From positions 1,364,001 through 1,428,000 of the forward strand of contig CAVTEI010000003.1 in the NCBI GenBank assembly GCA_963733765.1: 64,000 nucleotides of DNA, read 5' to 3'. How positions within the stretch are numbered: position 1 is the first letter of the stretch; the number at the start of each line of letters is the position of its first letter. Under the pieces are notes generated by a model. That model saw nothing but the letters and a program-made list of their open reading frames with translations. It was not told where the DNA came from and searched no databases. The position numbers were made by a program, and so were the translations under genes. Below are positions 7,925 through 17,107 of this stretch, in pieces. This DNA comes from DATKAS01 sp963733765. GTDB taxonomy: Bacteria > Actinomycetota > Acidimicrobiia > Acidimicrobiales > DATKAS01.

Positions 7925-9051
7925 GTGGCCGGGGCGGGCCGGACAACGCTCCCTGGTTGATAGCGGCGACGGAACAGGAGGTACGCGACCAGCCCGGCCA
8001 GCATTGGCAGCCAGTACGACGCAAGGCGGTAGATCAGCGTCGCGAGGACGGCTTCTCCCGCTCCCACGCCCGCGAGCGCCAACGTCGCGGTGAGCCCCGC
8101 TTCGACGAAGCCGAGCCCGCCGGGGGTGATCGGGATCATTCCGAGGATCTGCGCGCCGGCATAGGCAAGCAGGACGAGCGAGGGGTCGGGATGGGCCCCC
8201 ACTGCGGTGAGCGCGGCGAGAAGAGTCAGAAAGTCGAACAGGGAGCGCCCGGTCGCGCTGAGGATGGCGGCTCCGAGGTGTGTGCCGAGTGCCGATCGAA
8301 TGAGGTCGCGCTCCTTCACCAATCGATCGGGAAGGTCGGTGACGGGCGCCTCCTTGCGCTGGATGCGATTGCGGATGCGTTGGATCACCGAGCCGATGAT
8401 CTCGAGCGGGCGGTCGAAGATCAGAAGGCACCCGGCGCCGATGGCGAGCAGCACAAATCCGCCGGCGCCGATCCACGCCGCTTGTGCGAGGCCAGAAGGC
8501 ACCCTCGTACCGGAGAGGATGGCGGGCAACACGAGCACCGGCAGCACGAACACCGTGCCGGTGGTGAGCAGGGACAGCGCGGTGATCGATGTGCCCGCCG
8601 TCGCGGCGTTGATGCCGGCGACGGTGAGCATCCTGAACTGCATCGCGGCCCCGGCCGCCTGGCCGCCGGGCACGATGCGCGTGAGCGCCCCGCTCGCGAG
8701 CTGAGATGTCGCGACCGAGAACCACGCCTTCGTCCTGAGCGCGATGCGCTGAAGGTTCCAGAAGCAGACGAGGCTCGCCGTCTGCGTGGCGATGATGAGA
8801 GGGAACCACAGCGGGTTGACCGTTTCGAGGTCCTGCCAGGACCCCAGCACCGAGATGATCGCGGGGAACAACAGGTAGAGCGAGAACGCGGTGATGACGA
8901 GCATCACGATGCGCCAGATGAGCTTGCGCCGGCTCGGGGTGGAGACCTGCCCTGTTGTGCGCGTCTCGTCGATCGCCGCGTTGATGGCAGCGACGCGCGG
9001 CATCTCGGTTTCGTGGTCGGCGGCCACCGTGCCACGGTAGCGACTGCTCAC
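7921..9051 (-). CDS. Lysylphosphatidylglycerol synthase TM-region / UPF0104 family membrane protein
   Basis: This 376-residue polytopic protein of the UPF0104 (AglD/MprF N-terminal flippase) family is likely to move a lipid or lipid-linked substrate across the membrane. Family landmarks are the central RIVPGGQAAGAAMQFRML segment and the C-terminal IPITPGGLGFVEAGLTATL with several helices after it. It lacks the MprF C-terminal synthase domain. GTG at 9051 gives a 40-residue cytoplasmic lead; a GTG eight codons later is possible. It heads a four-gene minus-strand operon (UPF0104, GDT1, Pit, DUF47) joined by overlaps or gaps of a few bases. Confidence 0.82.
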   Translation of the reverse strand: MSSRYRGTVAADHETEMPRVAAINAAIDETRTTGQVSTPSRRKLIWRIVMLVITAFSLYLLFPAIISVLGSWQDLETVNPLWFPLIIATQTASLVCFWNLQRIALRTKAWFSVATSQLASGALTRIVPGGQAAGAAMQFRMLTVAGINAATAGTSITALSLLTTGTVFVLPVLVLPAILSGTRVPSGLAQAAWIGAGGFVLLAIGAGCLLIFDRPLEIIGSVIQRIRNRIQRKEAPVTDLPDRLVKERDLIRSALGTHLGAAILSATGRSLFDFLTLLAALTAVGAHPDPSLVLLAYAGAQILGMIPITPGGLGFVEAGLTATLALAGVGAGEAVLATLIYRLASYWLPMLAGLVAYLLFRRRYQPGSVVRPAPAT

Positions 9052-9064
9052 CAGGGTCCCTGAG

Positions 9065-9070
9065 TAACGT
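9065..9070 (+). promoter_or_regulatory. Candidate -10 box, leaderless start of MscS gene
   Basis: TAACGT ends 8 nt before the ATG at 9079, with no ribosome-binding site between. It fits the TANNNT leaderless pattern seen elsewhere in this window. Confidence 0.4.
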
Positions 9071-9078
9071 CACCGAAC

Positions 9079-10024
9079 ATGGGTGTTCTCGCCGACCTCA
9101 CGAGCGCGTGCGGGGAGAACCCCGGCAACGCGTGTGAGTGGGTGTTCGAGCAGACCGGGAACGAGTGGCTGGCGGAAGCGGCGGGCTGGCTCGTCGACAA
9201 GCCGTTGCAGATCCTGATCGCGGTCGTCGTCACGTTCATCCTGGCGTGGGGGCTCCGGCGCGTCGTGAAGCGAGGAATGCGCAGGTTCGTCGTCCTCAGC
9301 GGCCGCAACCCACTCTCGCAAGAGGCGCCCGAGCAGCTCGAGCAGCGAGCCGGCACCCTCGCCACGGTGTCGTCGAGCACGGTGGTCGCGCTCGTCTACG
9401 CGGCCGGAGGCCTCGTGGATCCTCGCGATCCTCGGCGTCGACGTGAGGGCCCTGGCGATCGGCAGCGCCTTCGTCGGCGCCGCGCTGGGCTTCGGCGCGC
9501 AGCAGATCGTGAAGGACGTGCTCGCCGGCTTCCTGATGCTCGTCGAGAACCAGTTCGGCGTGGGCGACACCATCGAGATCGGAGACGTCGAGGGTGTCGT
9601 GGAGCGCGTGTCGATCAGAGTCACGGATGTTCGCGACGGGCAGGGCACGCTCTGGCACATCGCCAACGGCGACATCCGCGTGCTCGGCAACAAGTCGTCG
9701 GAATACTCAACGGCCGTGCTCGATGTGCAAGTGAGTGTGGAGGTTGCGGCGACCAGGGCGATCGACGTCGTGAGCGGACTCGCCGCGGAGTCCGCGAAGG
9801 ATCCCGCGATCGCCCCGCTCTTGCTCGGTCCGCCCAAGGTCGTGGGCGTGCAGGCGCTAGCACCCGATCACATGACGATCAGGGTGACCGCGCGTACGAA
9901 GCCGGGCAAGCAGTTCGAGGTGCAGCGGCTGATGCGCATCCCCCTGAAGGACGGCCTCGACGCCGAAGGGCTGTACGCCGGTACCTCAGCGGCGGCTGCC
10001 GCCCCGACGCCCCCTCTGCTGTAG
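9079..10024 (+). CDS. Small-conductance mechanosensitive channel, MscS family (frameshifted)
   Basis: This membrane channel opens under tension to release solutes on hypo-osmotic shock. The N-terminal part has a helix at about residues 40-60. After a one-base insertion near 9410 the product continues as ASWILAILGVDVRALAIGSA, then the pore-lining helix FGAQQIVKDVLAGFLMLVE and the beta-domain (GDTIEIGDVEGVVERVSIR, then LWHIANGDIRVLGNKS). The corrected product is about 314 residues, normal for a minimal MscS. The extra base lies in GGAGGCC, where removing one G joins the frames. It is divergent from the UPF0104 operon. Confidence 0.85.
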
Positions 10025-10033
10025 CCCCAGCCG

Positions 10034-10082
10034 GTTTTCTTGGCGCTGCTGGGTGTCAGAGACCCGCTGGCGCCAGAGAATC
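10034..10082. repeat. Dispersed repeat R2, copy 1 (intergenic)
   Basis: This 49-nt element begins GTTTTCTTGGCGC and contains TCAGAGACCCG and TGGCGCCA. It matches a segment at 48963-49012 at about 41 of 50 aligned positions by eye. The outer GGCGC/GGCGCC arms can pair to form a hairpin. Here it fills the gap between the convergent MscS and valS 3' ends, consistent with a REP-like element or transcription stop. Confidence 0.7.
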
Positions 10083-10089
10083 GGCTGAC

Positions 10090-12648
10090 CTATCCAGGGT
10101 CGGCGGCGAGCTCGACCTCGATCTCGGCGGGGCCGGATGCGTCGCTGAGCAGCTCGAGGTCGACGTTCTTGATCGAGCCGGCTTCCTTCAGATCGTCGAG
10201 CGCGAACCGCAGCGCGTCGAGGCGGTCGCCCGTGTCTCGGACGACCACGCGGTCGACTGGTGCGCGCATCGACTTCCGTGCTTCGGACTTCGCCTTGCGC
10301 ACCGCGCCGAGCACCTCTCCCGCGACCTCTGCAACAAGCCGGTCGCCGTCGCTGGCGGCCGCGCGCACGTCGTCGGCGTCGGGCCACGCCGATCGGTGCA
10401 CCGATCCGTCCTGCCACCATGACCACGCTTCCTCGGTCACGTACGGCGTGATCGGCGCGAGCAAGCGCAGGAGTGTCGACAGCGCGCGACGCAACGCTGC
10501 GTTCGCCGACGCGGCGCCCTCGGGCCCGGCGGCTCCGTAGGCCCGTCCCTTCACGAGCTCGACGTAGTCGTCACAGAACGTCCAGAAGAACGCTTCGGTG
10601 CGCTCGAGCGCGCGTGCGTAGTCGTAGGCGTCGAAGGCGATGGTCGCTTGGTCGACGACGTCGGCGAGCAGCGTGAGCATCGCCCGGTCGAGCGAGTCAG
10701 TGATGTCGGAGTCGGAGGTCTCGTGCTCGCCGGCGAGACCGAGCACGAACTTGCTCGCGTTCAAGATCTTGATCGCAAGGCGGCGCCCCACCTTCATCTG
10801 GTTCTTGTCGAGCGAGAGGTCCTGCCCCGGCCGTCCGTTCGCGGCCCAGTACCGAATCGCGTCGGAGCCGAACGTTGACAGCAAGCCGTTGGGGTCGTCC
10901 TCGCTGTTGCCCTTCGACTTCGAGAGCTTCTTGCGGTCGGGGTCGTTCACGAAGCCGGAGATCGCGGCATCGCGCCACGGCAGCACGCCGTGCATGAGGT
11001 GCGACCGGACGACGCTGTAGAAGAGCCATGTGCGGATGATGTCGTGCGCCTGCGGACGCATGTCCATCGGGAACACGCGCGCGAACAGGTCAGGGTCTTC
11101 GACCCAGCCCGAGATGATGTGGGGCGACACCGACGAGGTGGCCCACGTGTCCATGACATCAGGGTCGCCGGCGAACCCGCCCGGCTGACCGCGCTGGGAG
11201 TCGTCGCAACCAGGGGGGACGTCGGTCGACGGGTCGATGGGAAGGTCGTCCTCGCTGGCGAAGATCGGCCGGCTGCGGTCGAGCGTTCCGTCGTCGAGCA
11301 CCGGATACCAGACCGGGAACGGGACACCGAAGAACCGCTGGCGCGTGATGTTCCAGTCGCCGGCGAGACCGTTGACCCAGTTCTCGTAGCGGACGCGCAT
11401 GAAGTCGGGGAACCACCGCAGCTCACGCCCGCGCGCCAGGAGCTCGTCGGTGGGTGGGTACTTGATGAACCACTGCCAGCTCGTGACGATCTCGAGCGGG
11501 CGATTGCCGTTCTCCCAGAACTTCACAGGGTGGGTGATCGGCTTCGGCTCTCCGACCGAGTCGCCCGACGCGGCAAGGAGCTCGACGATGCGCGTCTGCG
11601 CCTGCGAGACCGTGCGTCCCGTGATCTCGCGCCACGGCCCGTCGCGGTCGATGCCCGCGGGCGGCGCCTCGACGATGCGGCCGTCGCGCCCCACGATCGA
11701 ACGCACCGGCAGCCCGAGCTCGCGCCACCAGATCACGTCAGTCGTGTCGCCGAACGTGCAGATCATCGCGATGCCCGACCCCTTCTCGGGATCGGCGAGC
11801 TCGTGCGCGACGACGGGCACCTCGACGCCGAACAGGGGTGTGCGCACGGTCGTGCCGAACAGCGGCTTGTAGCGGGCGTCGTCGGGATGCGCGACGACGG
11901 CGACGCACGCGGCCAGAAGCTCGGGCCGGGTCGTCTCGATGAAGACGGGCTCGCCGGTCGCCGTCGAGCGAAAGCCGACGCGGTGGTACGCGCCGGGGCG
12001 CTCGCGGTCCTCGAGCTCGGCTTGGGCGACCGAGGTCTTGAAGTCGACGTCCCATAACGTCGGTGCTTCCGCCAAGTGCGCGTGACCCTCGTTCAGCAGG
12101 CGCAAGAATGCACGTTGCGACGTGCGGCGGGCCTTCGCGCCGATCGTCGTATACGTCTGGCGCCAGTCGACCGAGAGGCCGACCCGGGTCCAGAGCTCGA
12201 GGTACGCCTGCTCGAGCTCTTCGGTGAGCTCGGCGCAGAGCGCGACGAAGTTGGGCCGCGAGATCGGGATCGGCTGCTTCGGGGGTGTCGCGGGCGCGAC
12301 GAAGGAGGGGTCGAACGGCAGCGACGGATCACACGTGACGCCGTAGGTGAGCTGGACGCGGCGCTCGACGTTGAGCCCGTTGTCGTCCCAGCCCATCGGG
12401 TAGAAGACCTCTTGCCCGCGCATGCGGCGGTAGCGGGCGACCATGTCGGTCTGGCTGTACGAGCACACGTGACCGGGATGGAGGGCGCCGCTGACCGTCG
12501 GCGGGGGAGTGTCGATCGAGAAGATCTGCTCGCGGGTCTTTGTGCGATCGAAGTGGTAGGTGCCGTCGCGCTCCCAGGCCGCGCTCCACTTCTGCTCGAG
12601 CCCTTCGAGCGTCGGCTTCTCGGGTGCGGTCGTTTCGCGGACGGACAT
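10090..12648 (-). CDS. valS: Valine--tRNA ligase
   Basis: This class I aminoacyl-tRNA synthetase of 852 residues charges tRNA-Val. The HIGH-type motif is HPGH at residues 57-60, the early GWDDNGLNVERRV segment is typical of the actinobacterial short ValS, and the KMSKS loop is DRKKLSKSKGN. The editing (CP1) domain includes FIETTRPELLAACVAVVAHP and the TWATSSVSPHI segment. It ends after the anticodon-binding domain with a short tail rather than a long coiled coil. The ATG start is preceded 9 nt upstream by a TANNNT box. It is divergent from cysS with only 52 nt between them. Confidence 0.95.
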   Translation of the reverse strand: MSVRETTAPEKPTLEGLEQKWSAAWERDGTYHFDRTKTREQIFSIDTPPPTVSGALHPGHVCSYSQTDMVARYRRMRGQEVFYPMGWDDNGLNVERRVQLTYGVTCDPSLPFDPSFVAPATPPKQPIPISRPNFVALCAELTEELEQAYLELWTRVGLSVDWRQTYTTIGAKARRTSQRAFLRLLNEGHAHLAEAPTLWDVDFKTSVAQAELEDRERPGAYHRVGFRSTATGEPVFIETTRPELLAACVAVVAHPDDARYKPLFGTTVRTPLFGVEVPVVAHELADPEKGSGIAMICTFGDTTDVIWWRELGLPVRSIVGRDGRIVEAPPAGIDRDGPWREITGRTVSQAQTRIVELLAASGDSVGEPKPITHPVKFWENGNRPLEIVTSWQWFIKYPPTDELLARGRELRWFPDFMRVRYENWVNGLAGDWNITRQRFFGVPFPVWYPVLDDGTLDRSRPIFASEDDLPIDPSTDVPPGCDDSQRGQPGGFAGDPDVMDTWATSSVSPHIISGWVEDPDLFARVFPMDMRPQAHDIIRTWLFYSVVRSHLMHGVLPWRDAAISGFVNDPDRKKLSKSKGNSEDDPNGLLSTFGSDAIRYWAANGRPGQDLSLDKNQMKVGRRLAIKILNASKFVLGLAGEHETSDSDITDSLDRAMLTLLADVVDQATIAFDAYDYARALERTEAFFWTFCDDYVELVKGRAYGAAGPEGAASANAALRRALSTLLRLLAPITPYVTEEAWSWWQDGSVHRSAWPDADDVRAAASDGDRLVAEVAGEVLGAVRKAKSEARKSMRAPVDRVVVRDTGDRLDALRFALDDLKEAGSIKNVDLELLSDASGPAEIEVELAADPG

Positions 12649-12657
12649 GGTGGAGAA

Positions 12658-12663
12658 ACGCTA
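12658..12663 (-). promoter_or_regulatory. Candidate -10 box for valS
   Basis: On the minus strand TAGCGT ends 9 nt before the valS ATG. It is one of two back-to-back TANNNT boxes in the 52-nt valS-cysS gap. Confidence 0.4.
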
Positions 12664-12687
12664 CCGGGCGCGGTAGGGGCTCCCCGC

Positions 12688-12693
12688 TACCGT
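12688..12693 (+). promoter_or_regulatory. Candidate -10 box, leaderless start of cysS
   Basis: TACCGT ends 7 nt before the GTG at 12701, with no Shine-Dalgarno sequence in the gap. This fits a leaderless transcript. Confidence 0.45.
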
Positions 12694-12700
12694 TTCCGTC

Positions 12701-14067
12701 GTGATCCACCTCCACGACACCGCCTCCGGCACTGTCCGCGAGCTCGCGCTGCGCGAGCCGGGCAAGGTGGGCATGTACGTGTGTGGGCCGACCGTCTACG
12801 GACCTCCGCATCTCGGCCACGGCCGATTTTCGCTCGTGTTCGATGTGTTGCGCCGGTACCTCGAGTGGACCGGGCTCGAGGTGCGCTACGTCTCGAACAT
12901 CACTGACATCGACGATCACATCATCGACCGCGCCAACCGCGAGGGCCGTTCCTCCGAGGAGATCGCGGTGAAGTGCGAGGCCGTCTGGTACCAGGCGATG
13001 GATGCGATCGGCGTGAAGCGACCCACGGTCGATCCCCACGCGACCGCGTACGTCGACGAGATGATTGCCCTGGTCGAAGAGCTCGTCGATCGAAGCCGGG
13101 CCTACGTCACGAGCGACGGCGTGTACCTGTCTGTCGAGACGGTCGAGGGCTACGGGCTGCTCGCGCGGCAGTCGCTCGACGAGATGCGGGCCGGCGGCGG
13201 CGACCGCGATCTCGTCGGTGAAGAGAAGCGATCGCCCGGCCGACTTCGTGCTCTGGAAGTTCGCCAAGCCGGGCGAGCCGTCGTGGGACTCGCCATGGGG
13301 TCCGGGGCGGCCCGGTTGGCACACGGAGTGCGTCGTCATGTCGCTCGACCTGCTCGGTGAAGGCTTCGACATCCACGGCGGTGGCCAGGATCTCGCGTTC
13401 CCGCATCACGAGAACGAGCGCGCACAGGCCGTCGCGCTCAGCAAGCAATTCGCGAGGCATTGGGTGCACAACGGCTTTGTCGAAGTCGGCGGCGAGAAGA
13501 TGTCGAAGTCGCTCGGCAACTTCACCAATCTGCTCGACCTCATCGAGACCGTGGATCCCCGTGCGTACCGGCTGTTGGTCCTGCAGTCGCATTACAGGTC
13601 GCCGCTCGAGATCAGCCGCGACACGACCGACCACGCGGAGCGTTCGCTCGCCGGGCTCGACGCGTTCGCGCGCCGGGTCGCCGTCGATCTCCCAGGGTGG
13701 CATCCCGCCGACCACGAGGCGATGGATCGATTCCGAGACCTGATGGACGACGACCTCGACACGCCCGGTGCGATGGCCCTGATGTTCGACCTCGTGCGGA
13801 AGGTCAACGCGGCGCTCGATGCCGGGTGACATGGCCGCGGCAGCGCCGCTCGCCGGTGCGGTGATGGCGATCTGCGAGGCCGTGGGGCTCGAGCTTCGAT
13901 CTGAGGTCGGTGAGGTGCCGCCGGAGATCGCGGCGTTGGCCCTCGAGCGCGACGAAGCCCGAGCCGCCAAGGACTTCGCCCGGGCCGACGCCATCCGGGC
14001 CGAGCTGCAGGCCGGGGGCTGGGTCGTCGAGGACACCGCGAACGGCACGCTCGTGCGTCAGCCCTGA
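12701..14067 (+). CDS. cysS: Cysteine--tRNA ligase (two frame breaks in the read)
   Basis: This class I synthetase charges tRNA-Cys. The N-terminus has the zinc-ligand YVCGPTVYGPPHLGHGR with the HIGH motif. The middle frame has GGGQDLAFPHHENE, completing the zinc site, and EKMSKSLGN. The C-terminal frame gives the helical tail ending in DFARADAIRAELQAGGWVVE. Three frames are used: one extra C near 13235-13237 (CCCGG for CCGG) and one extra G near 13824-13826 (GGGTG for GGTG). Removing both gives an uninterrupted 454-residue CysS of normal length. Because the enzyme is essential, sequence error is far likelier than decay. MshC was considered, but the length and C-terminal domain fit CysS. Confidence 0.9.
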
Positions 14068-14082
14068 CGCGGCCGTGCTGAT

Positions 14083-15366
14083 TTGACGACAGCCCCGGCG
14101 GGGCCGAACGCTTCCCCGGTGCTGGGGCGACGAGCGAAGGGCGATCGAACGCCGTTCCCGCCCGGCTTCGGCACGATCTGGACGACCGTCGCGCTCGACC
14201 TCATCGGTTTCGGCATCGTGCTGCCGATCCTGCCGCTCTACGCGGAACGCTTCGGCGCGAGCGCCACCACCATCGGCGTCCTGCTGGCGTCGTTCTCGGT
14301 CGCGCAGCTGCTGCTCGCCCCGGTGTGGGGCCGACTGTCGGATCGTGTCGGCCGCAAGCCCGTCATCCTCATCTCGCTCTTCGGCACGGCCGCGGGCAGC
14401 TTCCTCACGGGGGCCGCTGGCTCACTGCCGTTGCTCTTTCTCGGCCGGCTCGTCGACGGTGCCTCGGGAGCGAGCGTCTCGGTCGCGCAAGCGGCGGTGG
14501 CCGATGTCGCCGAACCCGCCGACCGCCCCCGACTGCTCGGCTTGCTGTCCGCCGCGTTCGGCGTCGGTTTTGTCGCCGGACCGGCCATCGGCGCCCTCGC
14601 CGCGCTCGGCGGGCCACATGTGCCTTTCTATCTCGCCGGATGCCTCGCGCTGGTGAACGGGCTCGTCGCGATCCGTCGCCTCCCCGAGACTGCCCCCGCG
14701 CGCGTCGAGTCGACGTCGGATCACCGCCAAGCGGCCGAAAAGCTCGCTCCCGATGTGCGGACCGACCTGTGGCGACTCGCGATCTGCGCATTCGCGGCAA
14801 CGTCCGCGTTCGCCGGCTTCGAGGCCACGTTCGCCCTGTTCGGCGAGGATCGATTCGATCTCACACTGAGCTCGATCGGGTTCGTCTTCGCCGGCATCGG
14901 CCTCTTCCTTGTGCTCGTCCAGGCGACGCTGGTGCAGCCCGTGGTCCAACGACTCGGCCCGGCGGGCACGCTGCGCGCGGGCCTCGGCCTCAACATCGTC
15001 GGTCTGTTGTTGCTGGCGGTCGCCGTCCACTGGGTCGTGCTCGTCGCCGCACTCGCCGCGTTGATCGTCGGGCAGGGCTTGACGTCACCGACGCTCGCAT
15101 CGCTCGTCGCCGGCCGCTCGCCGATCGAGCGCCGCGGGCACACGCTCGGTCTGCAACAGATGTCATCGGGATTTGGCCGTGTGCTGGGCCCGATCATGGC
15201 GGGCGCGCTCTTCCAGCACATCGGTGTCGGCGCGCCCTACGTGCTCGGTGCCGGCATCACCGCCGCCGCACTCGCGCTGGTGCTCACACTCCACGAGCGA
15301 ACCGATTGCTCACTCAACCACCGCATAGGGGGGTCGAGTGAGCAAACGGTGTCAGGTCTCGGGTGA
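14083..15366 (+). CDS. MFS transporter, DHA1 (TetA-like drug:H+ antiporter) family
   Basis: This 12-helix major facilitator, 427 residues, probably exports drugs or metabolites with proton antiport. The family motif A in the loop between helices 2 and 3 is GRLSDRVGRKPVILIS, and motif D1 (LDLIGFGIVLPILPLYAERF) lies in helix 1, as in TetA. A TTG start at 14083 follows the cysS stop by 15 nt, so the gene may be co-transcribed with cysS. The last 20 codons run through an inverted repeat and past the stop of the convergent VOC gene, so the true end of the ancestral gene may have been earlier. Confidence 0.85.
   Translation: MTTAPAGPNASPVLGRRAKGDRTPFPPGFGTIWTTVALDLIGFGIVLPILPLYAERFGASATTIGVLLASFSVAQLLLAPVWGRLSDRVGRKPVILISLFGTAAGSFLTGAAGSLPLLFLGRLVDGASGASVSVAQAAVADVAEPADRPRLLGLLSAAFGVGFVAGPAIGALAALGGPHVPFYLAGCLALVNGLVAIRRLPETAPARVESTSDHRQAAEKLAPDVRTDLWRLAICAFAATSAFAGFEATFALFGEDRFDLTLSSIGFVFAGIGLFLVLVQATLVQPVVQRLGPAGTLRAGLGLNIVGLLLLAVAVHWVVLVAALAALIVGQGLTSPTLASLVAGRSPIERRGHTLGLQQMSSGFGRVLGPIMAGALFQHIGVGAPYVLGAGITAAALALVLTLHERTDCSLNHRIGGSSEQTVSGLG
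15306..15345. terminator. Inverted repeat between convergent MFS and VOC genes
   Basis: TTGCTCACTC (15306-15315) and GAGTGAGCAA (15336-15345) form a perfect 10-bp stem around a 20-nt loop. It lies inside the tail of the MFS reading frame and 6 nt beyond the VOC stop. There is no T-run. It is placed as a bidirectional T-less terminator. Confidence 0.45.
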
Positions 15367-15798
15367 CTCCGTCGGTGGCCATGAGCGCCGCGAGTCGTCC
15401 ATGGGACTCATGAGCCCGATGTCGTTGCCATCCGGGTCGGCCACGATCGCGTAGCACGCTCCCCAGAACGCGTCGAACGGCGGCTGACGGCCGGTGTATC
15501 CCGCCGCGGTGAGCGCTGCGTAGCGCGCGTCGACCGCTTCGCGGCTGTCGAACGAAAAACCCACGACGACGGTGGCGCTCCAGGGATCGGCGCGCCAGCC
15601 CGCGTGCCACAGGCGAACCGAGTCCGCAGCGTCGAGCTCGAGGCTGAAACCGCTCGGCATCGTGAGCTGCACGTGCGTGTGCTCGCCCTCGACGCCCTTG
15701 GGCTCGACCCCCGCGAGCCGGCGGTAGAACTCGACCGAGGCCGCCACGTCCTTCACGATCAGGTTCAACATCCGCAGGTCAGGGGCACTGCCGCTCAT
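15352..15798 (-). CDS. VOC superfamily (glyoxalase/bleomycin resistance-like) protein
   Basis: This small cytosolic protein of 148 residues has the beta-alpha-beta-beta-beta metalloenzyme fold. It begins DLRMLNLIVKDVAASVEFYR, the standard first module, and ends with ACYAIVADPDGNDIGLMSP, the typical final strand with a metal-ligand-like position. Members are dioxygenases, isomerases, lyases or drug-binding proteins, and the specific role cannot be assigned. It is divergent from an acyl-CoA dehydrogenase with 61 nt between starts, which hold a TetR-type palindrome. Its 3' end overlaps the MFS gene by 15 nt. Confidence 0.8.
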   Translation of the reverse strand: MSGSAPDLRMLNLIVKDVAASVEFYRRLAGVEPKGVEGEHTHVQLTMPSGFSLELDAADSVRLWHAGWRADPWSATVVVGFSFDSREAVDARYAALTAAGYTGRQPPFDAFWGACYAIVADPDGNDIGLMSPMDDSRRSWPPTESPET

Positions 15799-15835
15799 GT
15801 CTGATTGTTTCCCGCAGGATGAGTTGCAGTTCGTT

Positions 15836-15851
15836 GTTACCGACGGGTAAC
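15836..15851. promoter_or_regulatory. TetR-type operator upstream of acyl-CoA dehydrogenase
   Basis: GTTACC-GACG-GGTAAC is a perfect 16-bp palindrome ending 8 nt before the ATG at 15860. It matches, with the same spacing and at 13 of 16 positions, the palindrome lying directly upstream of the TetR gene at 40408. This suggests that one regulator controls both sites. Confidence 0.6.
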
Positions 15852-15859
15852 TTGGCGGG

Positions 15860-17076
15860 ATGACCGACTTCTCCCTCGACCTCAGCGAGGACCATCTGCA
15901 GCTCCAGAAGTGGGTGCACGACTTCGCCGAGAACGTCGTGCGGCCCGTCGCCCACGAGTGGGACGAGCGCGAGGAGTTCCCGTGGCCCGTCGTACAGGAG
16001 GCCGCGAACATCGGCCTGTACGGCTTCGACTTCATGGCCAACGCGTTCACCGACCCGACCGGGCTGACGTTGCCGGTGTGCCTCGAGGAGCTGTGGTGGG
16101 GTGACGCCGGCATCGGGCTTGCCCTCTTCGGTTCGGCGCTCGCCGCTGCCGGGATCTCTGGCAACGGCACCCCCGAGCAGGTCATCGAGTGGGTGCCGCA
16201 GTGCTACGGCACTCCCGAGAAGATTCAGCTCGGCGCGTTCTGCGTGAGCGAGCCCGACGCCGGCAGCGACGTGTCGTCGCTGCGCACGCGAGCCGTGTAC
16301 GACGAGGCGAAGGACGAATGGGTGCTGAACGGCACCAAGGCCTGGATCACCAACGGCGGCATCGCCGACGTGCACGTGGTCGTCGCCGCGGTGGATCCCG
16401 CGCTGAAGGGCCGGGGGCAGGCGAGCTTCATCGTTCCGCCCGGCACGAAGGGACTGTCGCAAGGCCAGAAGTACCAGAAGCACGGCATCCGCGCGAGCCA
16501 CACCGCCGAGGTCGTGCTCGACGACGTGCGCGTGCCAGGCCGGTGCTTGCTCGGCGGCAAGGAGAAGCTCGACGCGAAGCTCGCCAAGGCTCGCGACGCG
16601 GGACACACCGGCGCGAAGCAGCCGGCGATGGCGACGTTCGAGGCGACACGTCCCGCGGTCGGCGCGCAAGCGCTCGGCATCGCCGCGCGGCGTACGAATA
16701 CTCACTCGAGTACGCGAAAGAGCGTCACGCGTTCGGTCGCCCGATCATCATGAACCAGGCCATTGCGTTCAAGCTCGCCGACATGCGCATGGAGATCGAC
16801 GCGGCGAGGCTCCTCGTATGGCGGGCCGCGTGGATGGCTCGCAACGGCAAGCAATTTGTCGCCGGCGAGGGGTCGATGTCGAAGCTGAAGGCCGGCGAGG
16901 TCGCCGTGAAGGTGACAGAAGAGGCAATCCAGATCCTCGGTGGCTACGGCTATACCCGGGAGTACCCCGTTGAGCGCTGGCACCGCGACGCCAAGATCTA
17001 CACGATCTTCGAAGGCACGTCCGAGATCCAGCGGCTGGTGATCGCAAGGGCAATCAGCGGTCTGCGGGTCGAGTAG
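15860..17076 (+). CDS. Acyl-CoA dehydrogenase family protein (one frame break)
   Basis: This FAD-dependent enzyme oxidises an acyl-CoA to the enoyl-CoA and passes electrons to ETF. The N-terminal helical domain is followed by FCVSEPDAGSDVSSLRTRAV and WVLNGTKAWITNGG, the two family signatures near residues 130-165. The C-terminal frame has AYEYSLEYAKERHAFGRPI and QILGGYGYTREYPVERWHRD with FEGTSEIQRLVIAR. The frames join near 16690 by restoring one missing base (GCCGC for GCCCGC), giving IARAAYEY and a protein of about 405 residues. The catalytic Glu cannot be confirmed without alignment. A TetR-type palindrome overlaps the promoter. Confidence 0.88.
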
Positions 17077-17100
17077 GTCTGGCTGATCGTCTGGCTGATC
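17077..17100. repeat. 12-bp perfect tandem duplication after the acyl-CoA dehydrogenase stop
   Basis: GTCTGGCTGATC occurs twice in a row, beginning at the base after the TAG stop (17074-17076) and ending 7 nt before the end of the convergent peptidase gene. Confidence 0.85.
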
Positions 17101-17107
17101 GCTTGAG

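Noticed and set aside
10990..12057. 355-codon plus-strand frame opposite valS
   Set aside because: It is antisense to conserved synthetase motifs and has shadow-type composition.
12701..14067. Programmed frameshifting or gene decay in cysS
   Set aside because: The two breaks are simple extra bases in CCC and GGG runs with no slippery heptamer or downstream structure recognised. The same kind of break occurs in many unrelated genes, so sequence error is more likely.
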